A program made the translations under genes and the position numbers. Shown here piece by piece: positions 1 to 11,023 of a stretch of DNA of 49,070 nt. The notes beneath the pieces were generated by a model that saw only the letters and a list, made by a program, of their open reading frames with translations, had not been told where the DNA came from and did no database searches. Within the stretch, counting starts at the first letter, position 1. Each line of letters starts with the position of its first letter. Origin of the DNA: Parachlorella kessleri (Eukaryota > Chlorophyta > Trebouxiophyceae > Chlorellales > Chlorellaceae); NCBI GenBank assembly GCA_001598975.1, contig BBXU01002704.1, positions 1 through 49,070 of the forward strand. The letters are read 5' to 3'.

Positions 1-204
1 CGCGGGGTCGCATGCGCGCGCGTGCAGCGCCCTAGCTGTCGATGTATGGCGCACACCTTGGAAGCAGCTATCAGAAGTCATAATGGGTCAGTAGACACCC
101 CAGGCCGTGCTTGCCTGCGTGCCTGTTGCAGGTTCTTGAGTACCTCATGACTCCTGTGGGGGTTCATGAAGGTAGGCGACCAGCAACATGTATTTTTGGG
201 GTTA

Positions 205-225
205 TTTAGGGTTTAGGGTTTAGGG
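205..225 (+). repeat. Three-copy plant-type telomere heptamer
   Basis: Three perfect consecutive TTTAGGG units are seen, flanked by ordinary sequence. This heptamer is the telomere repeat of land plants and several green algae. With only three copies it is an interstitial telomere-like motif, not a chromosome end. It supports a green-lineage origin. Confidence 0.7.
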
Positions 226-545
226 ACAGCACACCAGCATGTCAGCGTGGTCCCATGTGTGACAAGATTGTGACTGACCTGCAAGGGTGGTGGGAAGCTG
301 TGAGGCTAGGCACGACTAGCAAGACAACAGTCACCCGGTCGTGCTTTGCTGGTTGTCGCCACCCGGACCATTTTGAATGCTGGGAGATTTTTCCAGCCTC
401 CTCTTTCCGGGTGGCACAACCCATTTGCTGTATTGGAAAACACCCCGCTTCCTCGCCCTTTTGCATTGCCGCGGCCTGCCCCTTGCGGTTGGCCATGGGG
501 GTCTGCAAAACCCTAGAAGCCACCTTTTCCCCCCTGTCCTGATGC

Positions 546-571
546 TACAGCCGACCTGGAGCGGGTCTCCA
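546..571 (+). repeat. Upstream copy of an exon start (acceptor side of exon A)
   Basis: About 26 bases covering the acceptor and first bases of the exon at 621 occur again 75 bases upstream, with CAG changed from CTGCAG to CTACAG. The copy keeps a usable AG and then diverges. It is the first of many junction duplications in this window. Confidence 0.75.
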
Positions 572-620
572 CATATGCAGCTACAACTTGTAACCCCCCC
601 CCTTCCCCGTATTGCTGCAG

Positions 621-3600
621 CCGACCTGGAGCGGGTCTCCATGCTGGTCTGCAAGGCTGACGGCGCCATCAAGCAAACAGCCTACTCGCAGCACGGCTGG
701 GAGGAGATGCGGGACTGCGAGGCCGGGCAGTGCGTGTTTGACGACAGCGGGCACCCAGTGTCCTATGCAGGTGGGCAGTCCTGCTTTGACACTTTCTTCT
801 TGTGGTGGGGGTGTAAGGTCGGGCAGTGCGTGTTTGTTTAAAATAAGAATGAAAAGTGTTTGGAGCACTGCTGGTTGGTTCAAGAGTGTGTTGCCTTTCC
901 TGTTCTCCTTTTGTTGGCCTGGGTGTGCCACTGGCATCTACTATATCAGCAACGCAAGGCCCCCCCCCCTCCCTGGCTCCATGACCAGCATTAGTCGTCT
1001 GTTGCTGCAACGGTGTTCCAACGTTCAGGACTGGCTGACCGCTGTGTTTTCACGCCGCAGGCTTGGAGGGCCATGGCAACTATTATGTGAGCAGCCCGCT
1101 GGAGGTCTACGACTTTTACAATGGCTCCTCTGTTGGCCAAGGTAAGGAGATTTCGTTGACACCCGCCCCCCACCCACCCCACCCCACCCCTCACACTCTC
1201 AACACTTCCCTAACCTTTCGGATCTGTGTATTAGTACTTTTGACGCCAGAATGCCCCCACAAACACACACGGGTCAGCACGCTGTGGTATTGTCATACTA
1301 AGGGTGTCCTGGGTTGTTGGGTGCCATCTTTGTGGCAGCCTAAGGCATCCATGCTACCTTTTGGGGGCAGCTCTGCTTACGACATGCCAAGAGCCCGTTG
1401 CCGGGGCCCTCTTGTGGTTGGTCTGTAGGCAAGTGTCCGTGGCTACCAACCAAGACTACCGGTGGTGTGGTGCCTTATGTGAGGCTACCCTGGCTAGAAA
1501 GCGGCTTTCCATTTTACTGCCTGTGTGTGTGCAGGGCCGTGTCTGTAGACAACCCTAGGGCATCTGGGTAGCAGATCGGGCTAACGCCCCCCTCGCTTGT
1601 TATCTCCCCTGTGCAGGACAGGTGTCTCTGGACAACTTTGGGGGTATTTGGGTGGCAGACAGGACCTATGCTGCCCCCAATGTGTCCTTCGTGCCAACAA
1701 ACAGCAACATCGTGTACATCCCTCCACTCACTGACATCCTGGAACAGGCAAGTGTGGGGTGTGGAAGAGAGGTGCAGGATGTGTACTTGATGACTATTGT
1801 AATCAAACACCCCCCCCCCTCTCATACAAACAGCAACATCGTGTACATCCCTCCACTGACTGACACCCTGGAACAGGCAAGTGTGGTGGCCTTGGTTCCC
1901 AAGCTTGGAGTTGTGCAGGGACACGGGCAGGGGAGCATTATGACCAGTTTAGGGTCAAATTAGACTAGATTAGGGTTGACCGAACAGGGGTGCAGGACCA
2001 GGCTGGGTGACAATTGGTGACTGGCAGGGATGATACCGCCTTGAGGCTGTGTTTGGCTGCGCTGCTCGTGCCCGGGTATGCAAGCTGTGGCAAGGTTTGT
2101 AAGGGTGGTGGTGCATGTTCAAGATCACATGGGTGTTACCTGCCACGCCTACTGAGCTGATTTCAACGCCATAAGAGGAGCCACGTGCTTTGAACCGGTC
2201 CAGTGGCAACCAATGGCATGCCCTTTGTTTTGTCTGCTTTGCCCTTGCTCAGCCAAGCCTAGGGACTGTGATGTGCTGCATGGTGCTTCCCCTCCAGCTC
2301 ACTCATTACTATAGAAGCGGTGGTCGCCCCATCTCATGCAGAACCTTACCAAATGGAGAGTCCTGCAGGTGCAGAATATCACCCTATGGAGATTATAGTA
2401 TCAAATTTTTTTTCATGTATGCAGAACCTCACTGAGTTCAAGTGGGCGGCCTACCCACAGAGTCTGTAGACGTTCCGTACGGTGCGGTTCACTCCCCCAC
2501 ATTCCCTAAGTGCATGTGGAGGTGCATTTCACCGGGTGAGGTGATTGCGTCTTGTGTGCAGAATCTGACCGAGTTCAGGTGGGCGGCCTACCCGGGGAAT
2601 TGGGGCGCTGGCAATGTGTGGTCCGGCCAGACCCTCCGTGTGGAGTGCCTCTACGACAACCGTGAGTCACCCTTTACTACGGTACTGAGTGACGTTGAGT
2701 GAGTTCAGGAGGAGGGTTGGGGTCTGGCCAGCCCCTCAGCAGGGGCAATTTTCTCACAACCGCGCAAGTGTGAGCGGTGTTGCTGGCACGTGCGCAACGC
2801 CTTGGCTGGTGGTTATCCTTGGGGAACCTGCGGCAGATGGTGATGGGATTTTCTGTTTATCGTACCCCTGTGGTAAGGCCACACCTTGAAGCCCTGGGGC
2901 CACACTTTTCCCCTGCTATGACTGCCTATAGACGTGTGCACAGCTGATGGGATTCGGGCTGGGCTGCCTGCCTGTGCCGTGGTGCTCGGTTCAGCACACT
3001 TGTGCGGACGCGCAGCAGCATGGCTAACCGCTGTTAGACCAACCGAAGTTGCTCAAGGCACTGGGCAGCAGGCAGCGGCAGGGAGTCGGTCCTGTCAATG
3101 TGGCACGGCAGGGCATGGGCCAGATATATCTGCTGGCCGCAGTGGTGGCTTGCCTGTCATACCCACCGTACCCACCTCTTGGCAGACGTACTAGAGGTGT
3201 GCGGTGTACAATGTACCCCTGCCGGCATGCTTGACTCCAAAATGCGTATGAAGCATAGTGCTCTGCTGGTGTGCAGAGACCCGGTTGGGGAGCTGTGACA
3301 CCTCAGACAACCATGATACCAACAGGTGAGGCCGGCCTCGCTTGCACCTGCCAGCAGGTGTTGCGCTTGGTCCAGAGGCTGGGGCGGGGTTGGACAGGGA
3401 ATGTCTCGGAAGTTGGAAGGGTTGCTACCATGGCCTCCCTATGAAGTAGCCAAAATGTCATGTTTGGACTGCCTACTTCAGATTGCATACCCGGAGCATC
3501 TCTACATGCACACTGTCTGCCTCCACCTTTAGGGCCACCCCTTGGTGTGGTGCACGCGTGGACGGACAAGGACACAGTTTTGTCGTCTGACAGGGTTATG

Positions 3601-6600
3601 GACGTGACTCATCTTGCATGCTCAACAGCTGCCAGGGACGGCTTGCTGGAGGCTGTGCATGGAGATGAGAGGCTGAGGGCCCTTTTAATCCTCTATCTTT
3701 TTATATGTTTATTCTATTCTGTAAGCAGTTTGCTAGTTTGTTCATTCACCCAGGCTGCTCTCCGCGGCCATCAACATCATCGGCAAGCTCAACCTGCTGA
3801 AGGACTACGAGGGCGCTACTGCCTTCCTCAACAGCACGAACGGCACCGTCCCCTACCCCTCCTTAACAGGCGAGCCAGTGGCTGTAGGGATGTATTCCTG
3901 CCGGTTCCGTCATGGTAGGAAGGCCCGGCCGGGCGCTTAGGTCGGCCGCCCTGCCCTACCCCCTAGATGTGGGCGGGTTGCGAGGGTTTTGGGTGGGCTC
4001 ATGCTGAAAAGGTGAGCGCCCTCTGGGCTAGCTAGGTCTGGGCCTGTGCTGTGAACGTCAGCAGCCTGCCAAGCAGGCGTGGATAGGCTCATGCAAGCCG
4101 ACTTGACTGAGAATTCCCTCATTGCCTCCTCTCTTTTGGCCGACCATGCCTAGGCCTTGCTGCAACTGTCACTCGGCCGCAGGAGACTGCAAGATGGAGT
4201 CTTATGTCAGGCATTTTGGCTCGGTGCATTGCATGTCGACTTTTAGTGGAATGACATTGTTCTTTTTGGGGTGGGTAGCGGTGGTTACCCTGCCACTGTG
4301 CCAGGGGTTGCCGTGGCTGGGTTTCACAGGGGAGTGCATGTCACACATGCGTATGTCGTCTGTGCATAAGTATATGCATGCATACGTGTTGCTATCGTAA
4401 CTCTTGAGGGTCGACTCCCACCACAGGGCACTGCATGCAGGGCCTCTTTACCGGCCCTTCAGCTATCTCTGGGGGCCCGACAAGGGCGCCCCAATCCATG
4501 CCAAGGGCACGGAGCTGGTTTGCCCCTGGGATGTCCTAGCACTGGAGCCCCTGCCAGAGTGAGTGGCACGCTGGCCTGACGTCAGCAAGCGTTGTCTGCG
4601 CAATGCTTGAGTAGAGACTGTTGGCTTCAGACGTGACAGGGCGCTGAAGCCCATGCTAGAGGGAGTGGCATGGTGGCGGTCGCAGGGGGGTGTTATAACG
4701 TCATGCTTGAGAGGATGTGGTCGGCCCTTGGGGTGTCATGGTAATGGAGCAGTGCTGGAGGGAGTGTGTGGGACGGTGCTGTAGGCAGCGGCCGCAATGG
4801 TAGAGCCTCCCGTCAGCGCAGGCGTGCTTTTAAACCGCTGACTGTGACATGCAGCATATTTTGGTCTGTGATTTACATTGCCGCATCAGAGCTTGGCTTG
4901 TCATGGCTTGCGCTCGCTTCTTGTGTACCGTATGCCCCATACAGGCCTCAGCCTGGCTTGCCTGCCCAAGCATCCGCCCCATACCAGGGCTTTCCCAAGG
5001 CAAAGCAGTTACAAACCGTGGGGGCCAACCGTGCTCCTGCTACTCCATGCTGCAGCCTGGCCAACTACAGCAACGGCATTGACACCCTGGTTACCTACAA
5101 GCCAAGGCCGCTTAACTACTGACGGACCCCCCCCCCCCTGCAGCCTGGCCAACTACAGCAACGGCATCGACACCCTGGTCACCTACCTGTGGGGAATCTC
5201 GCTGGGCGCCTTCCTGTTCAGCCTGGTGATGGTGCTGGTGTTTGCGCTGCCCATCCTGCTGGACCAGAGCTCCACCATGAAGGTATGGTCTTGATCATCA
5301 GAGTTCGTCTTTTGCTATCAGAGGGTTATTAGCAAGGGTGGCTGGTAGTGCGAACAGGGAGTGAGAGTTGAGCTGGACTGACAGATTATGCTATTTAATT
5401 GCGCTGCCCATCCGGCTGGACCAGAGCTGCACCATGAAGGTCAGTATCGTAAAAGCAACACTTTTACACAATCTACGTAACAGCTTGTGGGACTTGGCAG
5501 TGTGCTGCTTGGGACCCATCAGAGCTCCACCATGAAGGTATGGTCTTTTATATCAAAGGGTTATGCTTGATTAGAAGAGGGTTATGTTTTCTTGCGGCGC
5601 TGCCCATCCTGCTGGACAAGAACTCCACCATGAAGGTGTGGTACTGTTGAAAACTTCAGAGGTTGTGTGTGTATTCCTGCTTCCTGGGCTGGATAAGGTC
5701 TCCACCCCTTGATCTACTTCAGGGCAAGGCTCCAGCAGCTCCCGCAGTTCCCTCCTTGCAGTGTGCACTTAGCTGGTAGCCGTCTGCTGTTTTGCCGTGC
5801 GCTGTTTGGTACAGTAGCTCCTCAGCAGTTAGAGGCTCCCCGCCTCCATTGACTATCACACAGCTTTGTTGTGTTTTTGCTGTGTGTTGTTCAGCAAGCC
5901 TGCTGGACGCCTTGTAAGGACATGCAATAGGCGCTGGATTGCTGCTCCCTGCTTCTCATTGATATCACCCCGGTCTTTTCGCTTGGCTTGTCCTCTGGGC
6001 GTGGACCCCCGCAAATCAGAGCAAAAGGTTGCCTGCCTTGTTTGCCTTCTGTGGCCTTCAGCCAGTGCCAACCCGACCCAGTTGTACGTGTTGGCAACCA
6101 CGGCATTCCCACTGCTATGCGCAGGGGTACCATGGCGTGTGTGGCCCCGGCGTAGGGATGTGCAGGGCCTTGAAACATGTGCTGCTGACGGTTTGCTGTG
6201 TCCCCTGCAGACTATCATGACGCGGACCCTCTCAGAGATCAAGATTGCCGGCAGTGGGTACGCCCAGAAGCTGGCAAACCTGAACTTGCTTGGCGGCAAC
6301 AGCAAGGGCTCAGGGCTTGCCCTGCCGCCGCCTGCTGGCACCACAGCAGGCACGGCAGGCGCAGCAGCGGCAGCAGCGGCAGCAGCGGGTGGCACGGCTG
6401 TAGCCACGGCTGCTGACCCACAGCTGCCTGCCACCGCGGTGCTTCACTCCTCCAACAGCAATGAGCTTGACTTGGAGCCAAACGGAAAGGCTATCAGTAA
6501 GGCCAGCATGACCAGCAGCACCCCGAATGAGCCGTCTCCAGCGGCCGCCACGCTGGCGCCAGCTCCCGGCGCTGAGCTGGCGCGCGTGCCGAGCGCGACG

Positions 6601-9132
6601 CGCCACGTGCACAACGACGCCGGCGCGAGTCATGTGATTAGTAAGCGCAGCGCCGTGTGGGCCCTCCTGGCCATCGGGCTCTTCATAGCGGGCGTGGTGC
6701 TGGTGTCGCTTGGCGCCGAGGACTTCTGGAACAACTCTGTGGCTTCCTGGGCCAGCGTAAGTCCCACCCGCCCCTCCCCCAAAGGTCTTGCATGAGTGGT
6801 TGCTAACGTCCGCTTGCGTTAAAGCCCTGCCGCAAGAGCCAGCCTGGCAGGCCATGTCCTTATGCAAGACGTGGTGCTGGTCTAGGAGAATGCCAGTGGC
6901 AGGACCAGCCTGCTCAGCCTAGCCTAGTCTTACGGTGTATCGTTACCCACCCATCGTGCAACCATCGCGAGTTCCCCGTAAGCCCAGGATGCTGAACCCA
7001 TCCTGACGGTGCTAGTCTGGAATATCCTAGTTTAACAGCGTACCGTCACCTGACCATGCGTGCCGCCACCTGACGGCGCTGGGGCTGGCTGTCACTGACC
7101 TGCGTGATGTGACCGCTTGCCAGTTCCTGGGGCTGACTGTGCAGGAAACCACTGGTCGGACCAGCCTGCTCAAGACCTTGAAGATCTTGATTGCGCTGGG
7201 GCTTGCCCTCATAGGCCTCTGCGACCTGATTGCCTTCATCATCATCTTCCTGGCGCAGCCCAAGTATATCGTAGTGGGCAAGTTCCGGTGAGACTGGCTG
7301 TGCCTTGAGTGTCTTCAACCCTAAGTATATAATGGGCAGCTTCCCGTGAGACTGGCTGTGCCCTGAGTTTCTTTGACCCTAAGTATCTAATGAGCAGATT
7401 CCCGTGAGGCTGAATGTGCCCTGACTTTCTTCATCCCAGCCTCAGCACAGTACAGCTGGTGGCACCTATTGATGTGGCTACAAGTCCTGCTCAACACGGA
7501 TGTACCTGCACAATTGAGTCTGCCGCATGGCTGGTGTGTTCTTGCAGGCTGCGCAACTACCTAGGGTCGTACGACTGGGTCAACCGCAACTCCTTCAACA
7601 TCCACATCATTGTCATCGGGCTGGAGATCCTGGTGGTCAACATCTCAGCCGTGCTGTTCGCCCTGGGCTTCATCGTGGTGGTCACCCAGGTGGGCTGACT
7701 AATGCGTTTGTGATATGAGTAATCAGTCATCGGCTGGAGATCCTGGTGGTGAACATCTCGACCGTGCTGTTCGCCCTGGTTTCATCGTGGTGGTCACCCA
7801 GGTGGGCTGACTAATGGTTGTGCAATTTCCTCAGGTCCAGGTCAGTCCCGCCGGGTGGTGGTCCCAGGTGGGCTGACTAATGGTTGTGCAATTTCATCAG
7901 GTCCAGGTCAGTCCCACCCAAGTCCAACGTGGTCATCAGCGTTTGGTCCTCCCAGATCCTTCAGAGCACGGTCAAACACGTTCTGGCTGGGTCTCCCGCC
8001 AAGGGTTGCCTGTCCTGAGGTCTTAGTTCGGTTCACCTGGCCACTAATGTAATGATAATAAGAATAACATGGTCATCACCATGGGGGCTGACGGGACGGA
8101 TAATGCCCCAGGCAGTGGCTGGCGCCACCCTTATGGTTCCTGATATGCTGGCCACGCTGGACTGTGTGGGCATCGTACACTAGGCTCGTTGCCACTGGCG
8201 GGGAGGCCACGGCTGCATGGCCAGGTGGCCGTACGCTGTGACTGTAGACTGGACCTTCGGAGATGTTCCCTCCCGCTGCAGGTCGCAGCGTGCGTTGCGT
8301 GCACGATTTGAGCAAAGGGGGTGGCCTAGGACTCACCCCCGCCCTCAGTACGATGCCTTTGCTGACGGCGCGGCTCCCTGCTTCTTGCAGGTCGCAGCGC
8401 GCATTGCGTGTACAAACCTAGGCAAGGTGGACGTGTTGGGCATCACCATTAATGAGGTCTGCATCAGCGTGGCGTCCATCCAGGAGGATCCCATCTGCGG
8501 CTGGCAGGCGCTGCAGGTAAGGCTTGCAGGACGTGTTCATGGCACCGTGATGCCAAGGACATTGAAAACCATTCTTTGTACAACCAGCATTGGCCCCCCA
8601 CCTAGGAGGGCCCCATCCGCAGCTGGCAGGCGCTGCAGTTGAAGCTTGCAATACTGAATCGTGGTCCCATGATGACAAGTTGTTGTGGGGCATGATGTGC
8701 ACGGATAGCGTGGCTTCCACTCGAAGGTGGCACCCCCCAGCCGAGGCCCCCCCCCCCCCCCCCCCCTCCCCCCCCACTTGACGCTGGCAGGGCTGTGCAG
8801 GTTGTGACAAGCTATCAATTCGCTGCTGGCTGGATCAACGGGTAGTGTGGGATGCCCCTCTGTCAAGGCGGTTGTGGTTGTTAAGTTGTCTGCCGCTTTG
8901 CACCCATCCAGCTGGTGTTCTCTGTTGGCTGTGGGCCCCACCCTGCCTGCTCCTTCCCCTGCCGCTGCAGCTCTGCTATGACATGTCGTCGCTGGGCGTC
9001 ATCAACATCGTGCTGGGCAGCGCTATGCTGCTGTGGAGCCACCTGGTGTGGCTGCTGATGCTGATGCTCTCCCTCTGGCGCTTCTACGACTTTGAAGTGG
9101 TGGAGGGAGGGGCGCCCGGCAGTGCTCTGTAG
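621..9132 (+). CDS. Unrecognised multi-pass membrane glycoprotein, 5' end missing
   Basis: Thirteen exons join in consistent phase: 621-770, 1061-1141, 1617-1747, 2562-2661, 3277-3325, 3754-3891, 4427-4558, 5144-5282, 6211-6756, 7145-7287, 7548-7689, 8391-8516 and 8971-9132 (TAG). They give 678 residues; the start lies upstream and was not found. The first ~310 residues look extracellular or lumenal, with sequons such as NGS, NVS, NLT, NQT, NST and NYS and several cysteines. Hydrophobic spans follow in exons 8 (around LFSLVMVLVFALPILL), 9 (near its end), 10, 11 and 13, so about five. Exon 9 also holds a ~120-residue Ala/Ser-rich loop with an alanine run. The 3277-3325 exon and the donor at 3892 rest mainly on phase agreement and are the weakest parts. 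Five spans with a large ectodomain recall prominin- or tweety-like layouts, but I see no specific motif and assign no function. Confidence 0.75.
1682..1890 (+). repeat. Duplicated 3' end of exon C with GC donor
   Basis: The exon end encoding TNSNIVYIPPLTD and its donor at 1748 recur at 1827-1890. Both copies end GAACAG followed by GCAAGTG, a GC-type donor. The two donors are 129 bases apart with no stop between them, so use of the second would add 43 residues in frame. Confidence 0.8.
2336..2460 (+). repeat. Decoy copies of the start of exon D
   Basis: CAGAACCTCACTGAGTTC at about 2421, with the following bases coding WAAYP, nearly repeats the true exon start at 2562 (CAGAATCTGACCGAGTTC). Shorter, more diverged copies with CAGAACCT and CAGAATAT lie near 2339 and 2372. 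Confidence 0.7.
5053..5100 (+). repeat. Upstream copy of the start of exon H
   Basis: CTGCAG plus about 40 bases coding LANYSNGIDTLVTY precede the true acceptor at 5143 by 88 bases. The copy is nearly identical but out of frame with the true exon, and it runs into a stop near 5118. Confidence 0.8.
5337..5388 (+). repeat. Dispersed ~60-base repeat, copy 1
   Basis: Shares GGTAGTGCGAACAGGGAGTG and GAGCTGGACTGACAG with the copies at 21308 and 23357. It lies in an intron of the membrane-protein gene between decoy donors and lacks the last third of the unit. Confidence 0.7.
5399..5640 (+). repeat. Three downstream copies of the exon H donor
   Basis: The exon end coding STMK and its donor at 5283 recur near 5437, 5536 and 5635, each as CACCATGAAGGT. 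The first and third copies also keep the sequence coding for ALPI-LD upstream. Four candidate donors therefore lie within about 350 bases. Confidence 0.8.
7322..7437 (+). repeat. Two downstream copies of the exon J donor region
   Basis: The ~59-base unit beginning at AAGTATAT and running through the donor GTGAGACTGGCTGTGCC occurs three times in tandem. The first copy (7262-7320) is the real exon end; the other two fill most of the start of the intron. Confidence 0.8.
7731..7900 (+). repeat. Two downstream copies of the exon K end
   Basis: A nearly full copy of the last ~75 bases of exon K, through GTCACCCAGGTGGGCTGACTAATG, lies at 7731-7815. A shorter copy of the donor region with CCCAGGTGGGCTGACTAATG follows at about 7860. 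The first copy has lost one codon's worth of bases near its middle. Confidence 0.8.
8272..8650 (+). repeat. Copies of both edges of exon L
   Basis: CTGCAGGTCGCAGCGTGCGT at about 8276 duplicates the acceptor side of exon L (8391). A copy of the donor side, with CATCCGCAGCTGGCAGGCG then CTGCAGTTG in place of CTGCAGGTA, lies at 8607-8642. Both edges of one exon have been copied outward. Confidence 0.75.
8748..8776 (+). repeat. Poly-C tract in an intron
   Basis: About 29 bases that are almost all C, with one T. It lies inside the intron before the last exon of the membrane-protein gene. Similar shorter tracts occur at 1809, 5127 and 21137. Confidence 0.85.
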
Positions 9133-9151
9133 GAATAAAACAAAACAAAAA

Positions 9152-9232
9152 CCTCTACGATTTTGAAGTGGTGGAGGGGGGGGCGCCCGGCAGTGCCTTG
9201 TAGGCGGGGCGCCCATGAGTGCTTTGTAGGCG
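9152..9232 (+). repeat. 3'-UTR copies of the last coding bases
   Basis: The last ~45 coding bases (FYDFEVVEGG through the stop) recur at 9152-9204 just after the true stop at 9130-9132, and a shorter copy ending GTGCTTTGTAGGCGGG follows. The duplication habit therefore also affects a terminal exon. Confidence 0.75.
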
Positions 9233-11023
9233 GGCTTGCCAGTGGAGCCTTACGTTACATACAAGGAGGACCTGTGCTAAGATGACAACCAAGACTTGGC
9301 ATGAAGTGAGGAGATTGAATCCGGCAGAGTGGCAGGATCGGGGGAAGCGCGTTGGAAGGCGTGGTGCCCTGTACCGGTCGCCATACAGCTGGGTGGAAGG
9401 TGGCACCCCCGGCAACCCTTGCTGGTAACCGGGGAGTGGGGCACGCTGCGCAGCGTGGAGCGGCTAGGGTGGATGGCAACGGTGGCTTGAACAGTTCAAG
9501 ACCCTCGTGGTCTGCTGACAGTGATACCAGCAGCGAATCTAGAGTAGGGTTGGGGCATCCAGGGTGTCACCCGTGCATGATCCACGCCAGGTACGGGACC
9601 GGCCATTATGCTGCCTAATGGCTTATGTGACCTGTTGGAATTTGAAATCTTGGATGCATAGCCAAGTCGGGCGAGTGCGACATCCACCGCTGTCCACCGG
9701 CTAGTGAAGGTGTTTTACCTCTGGGCCTTGTAAGCTTGGGAAACTCAAGTTTGCCCTCTCCCTTATGACCTGAGAGCTGGTTTGTGCAAAATGCAAGCCT
9801 TTTTCCCTGCTGACCTCGTGTCCCACTTTCACGCTTACCACGCTAATGCCAGTAATATGTGCCCCCCGCCTGTTGGAACTCATCATGCAGCCCAGGAGTC
9901 ATTGGTTCAATGTAAAGTGGGGTCTATAGAGCTAGCTAGATTAAGCTAAATTAGGACCTTGCGTGCCTTCGCTGCACAAGGGCAACCCAGTGGGCTTTGT
10001 AAGTGACATGTATGGCCGCACTTGCCCTTGGGGGCCTCTTTGCTGCAACATGTGGCTGCATTGTGAGGGGCAAGAGCATGTAGCAACTCCAAAGCTATCT
10101 TCCTTTGTATTTTTTTGAGGCAGCCAAAACAGCTGCTGCCCCTTACTACTTTGTGCTGATTGTGCTGGGGATTCCGTCCTCTATGTCTTGCGACACAACT
10201 CCGAGTGAACGGGGTCGAGGGTGGCACTTGGCTGACAGTTGCATATAGTCAAGTGCTTTCACGGAGGCCATACTGTGGTCGACTTGTTGTGTGTAGCGTT
10301 GACCCAGTGGGTGAAGTTGTGAAGCCTTTGCAGATCAATGGGTGTGCTGCATGTAAGCACAGCATCTGACTGCGCTTGCAGAAACTTTGCACCCAGTGAT
10401 TTCAGGAAGCCTCCAGGGGCCACTGAGTGGGCACCCCACCAAGGCCCCGGTGTTCAGGGGATTGGGGTGCTTTCATGCCCCACCTATAGGAGTTCAGGCA
10501 CCTCCCAGGCCGCCTACCAAGGGAGGTCCTCTCTCAGAATGCTGGCCGGAACGTATAGAAAGGCAGTCCAAGGACTTCGTGCTGACGTGGCAGCGCCCTC
10601 TCGGCAAGCGGCTTCCCCGCGCTTCAACCCGTCCAAGTCGCAACGGTTGCTGTCCTTACCTTTACGAGCGCCAGCCGCAACGACCTAAGGTTCCAGACAG
10701 GGTCCAGGATAAGCCGATTGGGTACGGTCGCCTATGGCAACCCACGGAAGAGGCTCTGCTTACACGCCATGCAGCAAACCTCCAGTACCGCGGGTGTGAC
10801 AGGACAACTGAGGCAGTGGCGACACAACAGGCAGGCCAGCAGGTGGCAGTATCTAGCCACCATAGTCGGTTTCCATACACATGACAGCGAGACAGTGTGC
10901 AACTTGTTTTGTTTTAGCTGCATATGGCCTACACTGCTCAGTGCTGTGTTAGCCTTCGTGACCAAGGCATCTTCAAAGCCTCACTGCTTGAAGCTTGACT
11001 CTGTCATTGCAAACTGTGTGCAG
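9233..11023. other. Stretch without a supported gene
   Basis: About 1.8 kb between two genes. A TGTAA at 9911-9915 could end the upstream transcript. Several open frames at 10338-10884 overlap each other in different frames and show no family motif. Upstream exons of the gene at 11024 may lie here, but I could not place them. Confidence 0.4.

Noticed and set aside
205..225. Chromosome end
   Set aside because: Only three telomere heptamers, with unrelated sequence on both sides.
5866..6210. Coding sequence upstream of 6211 in the same open frame
   Set aside because: A strong CCCCTGCAG acceptor at 6210, and phase agreement with the previous exon, mark this as intron that happens to be open.
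10338..10884. Two overlapping open frames as a gene
   Set aside because: They overlap in different frames, show no family motif, and neither ends at a convincing splice donor.
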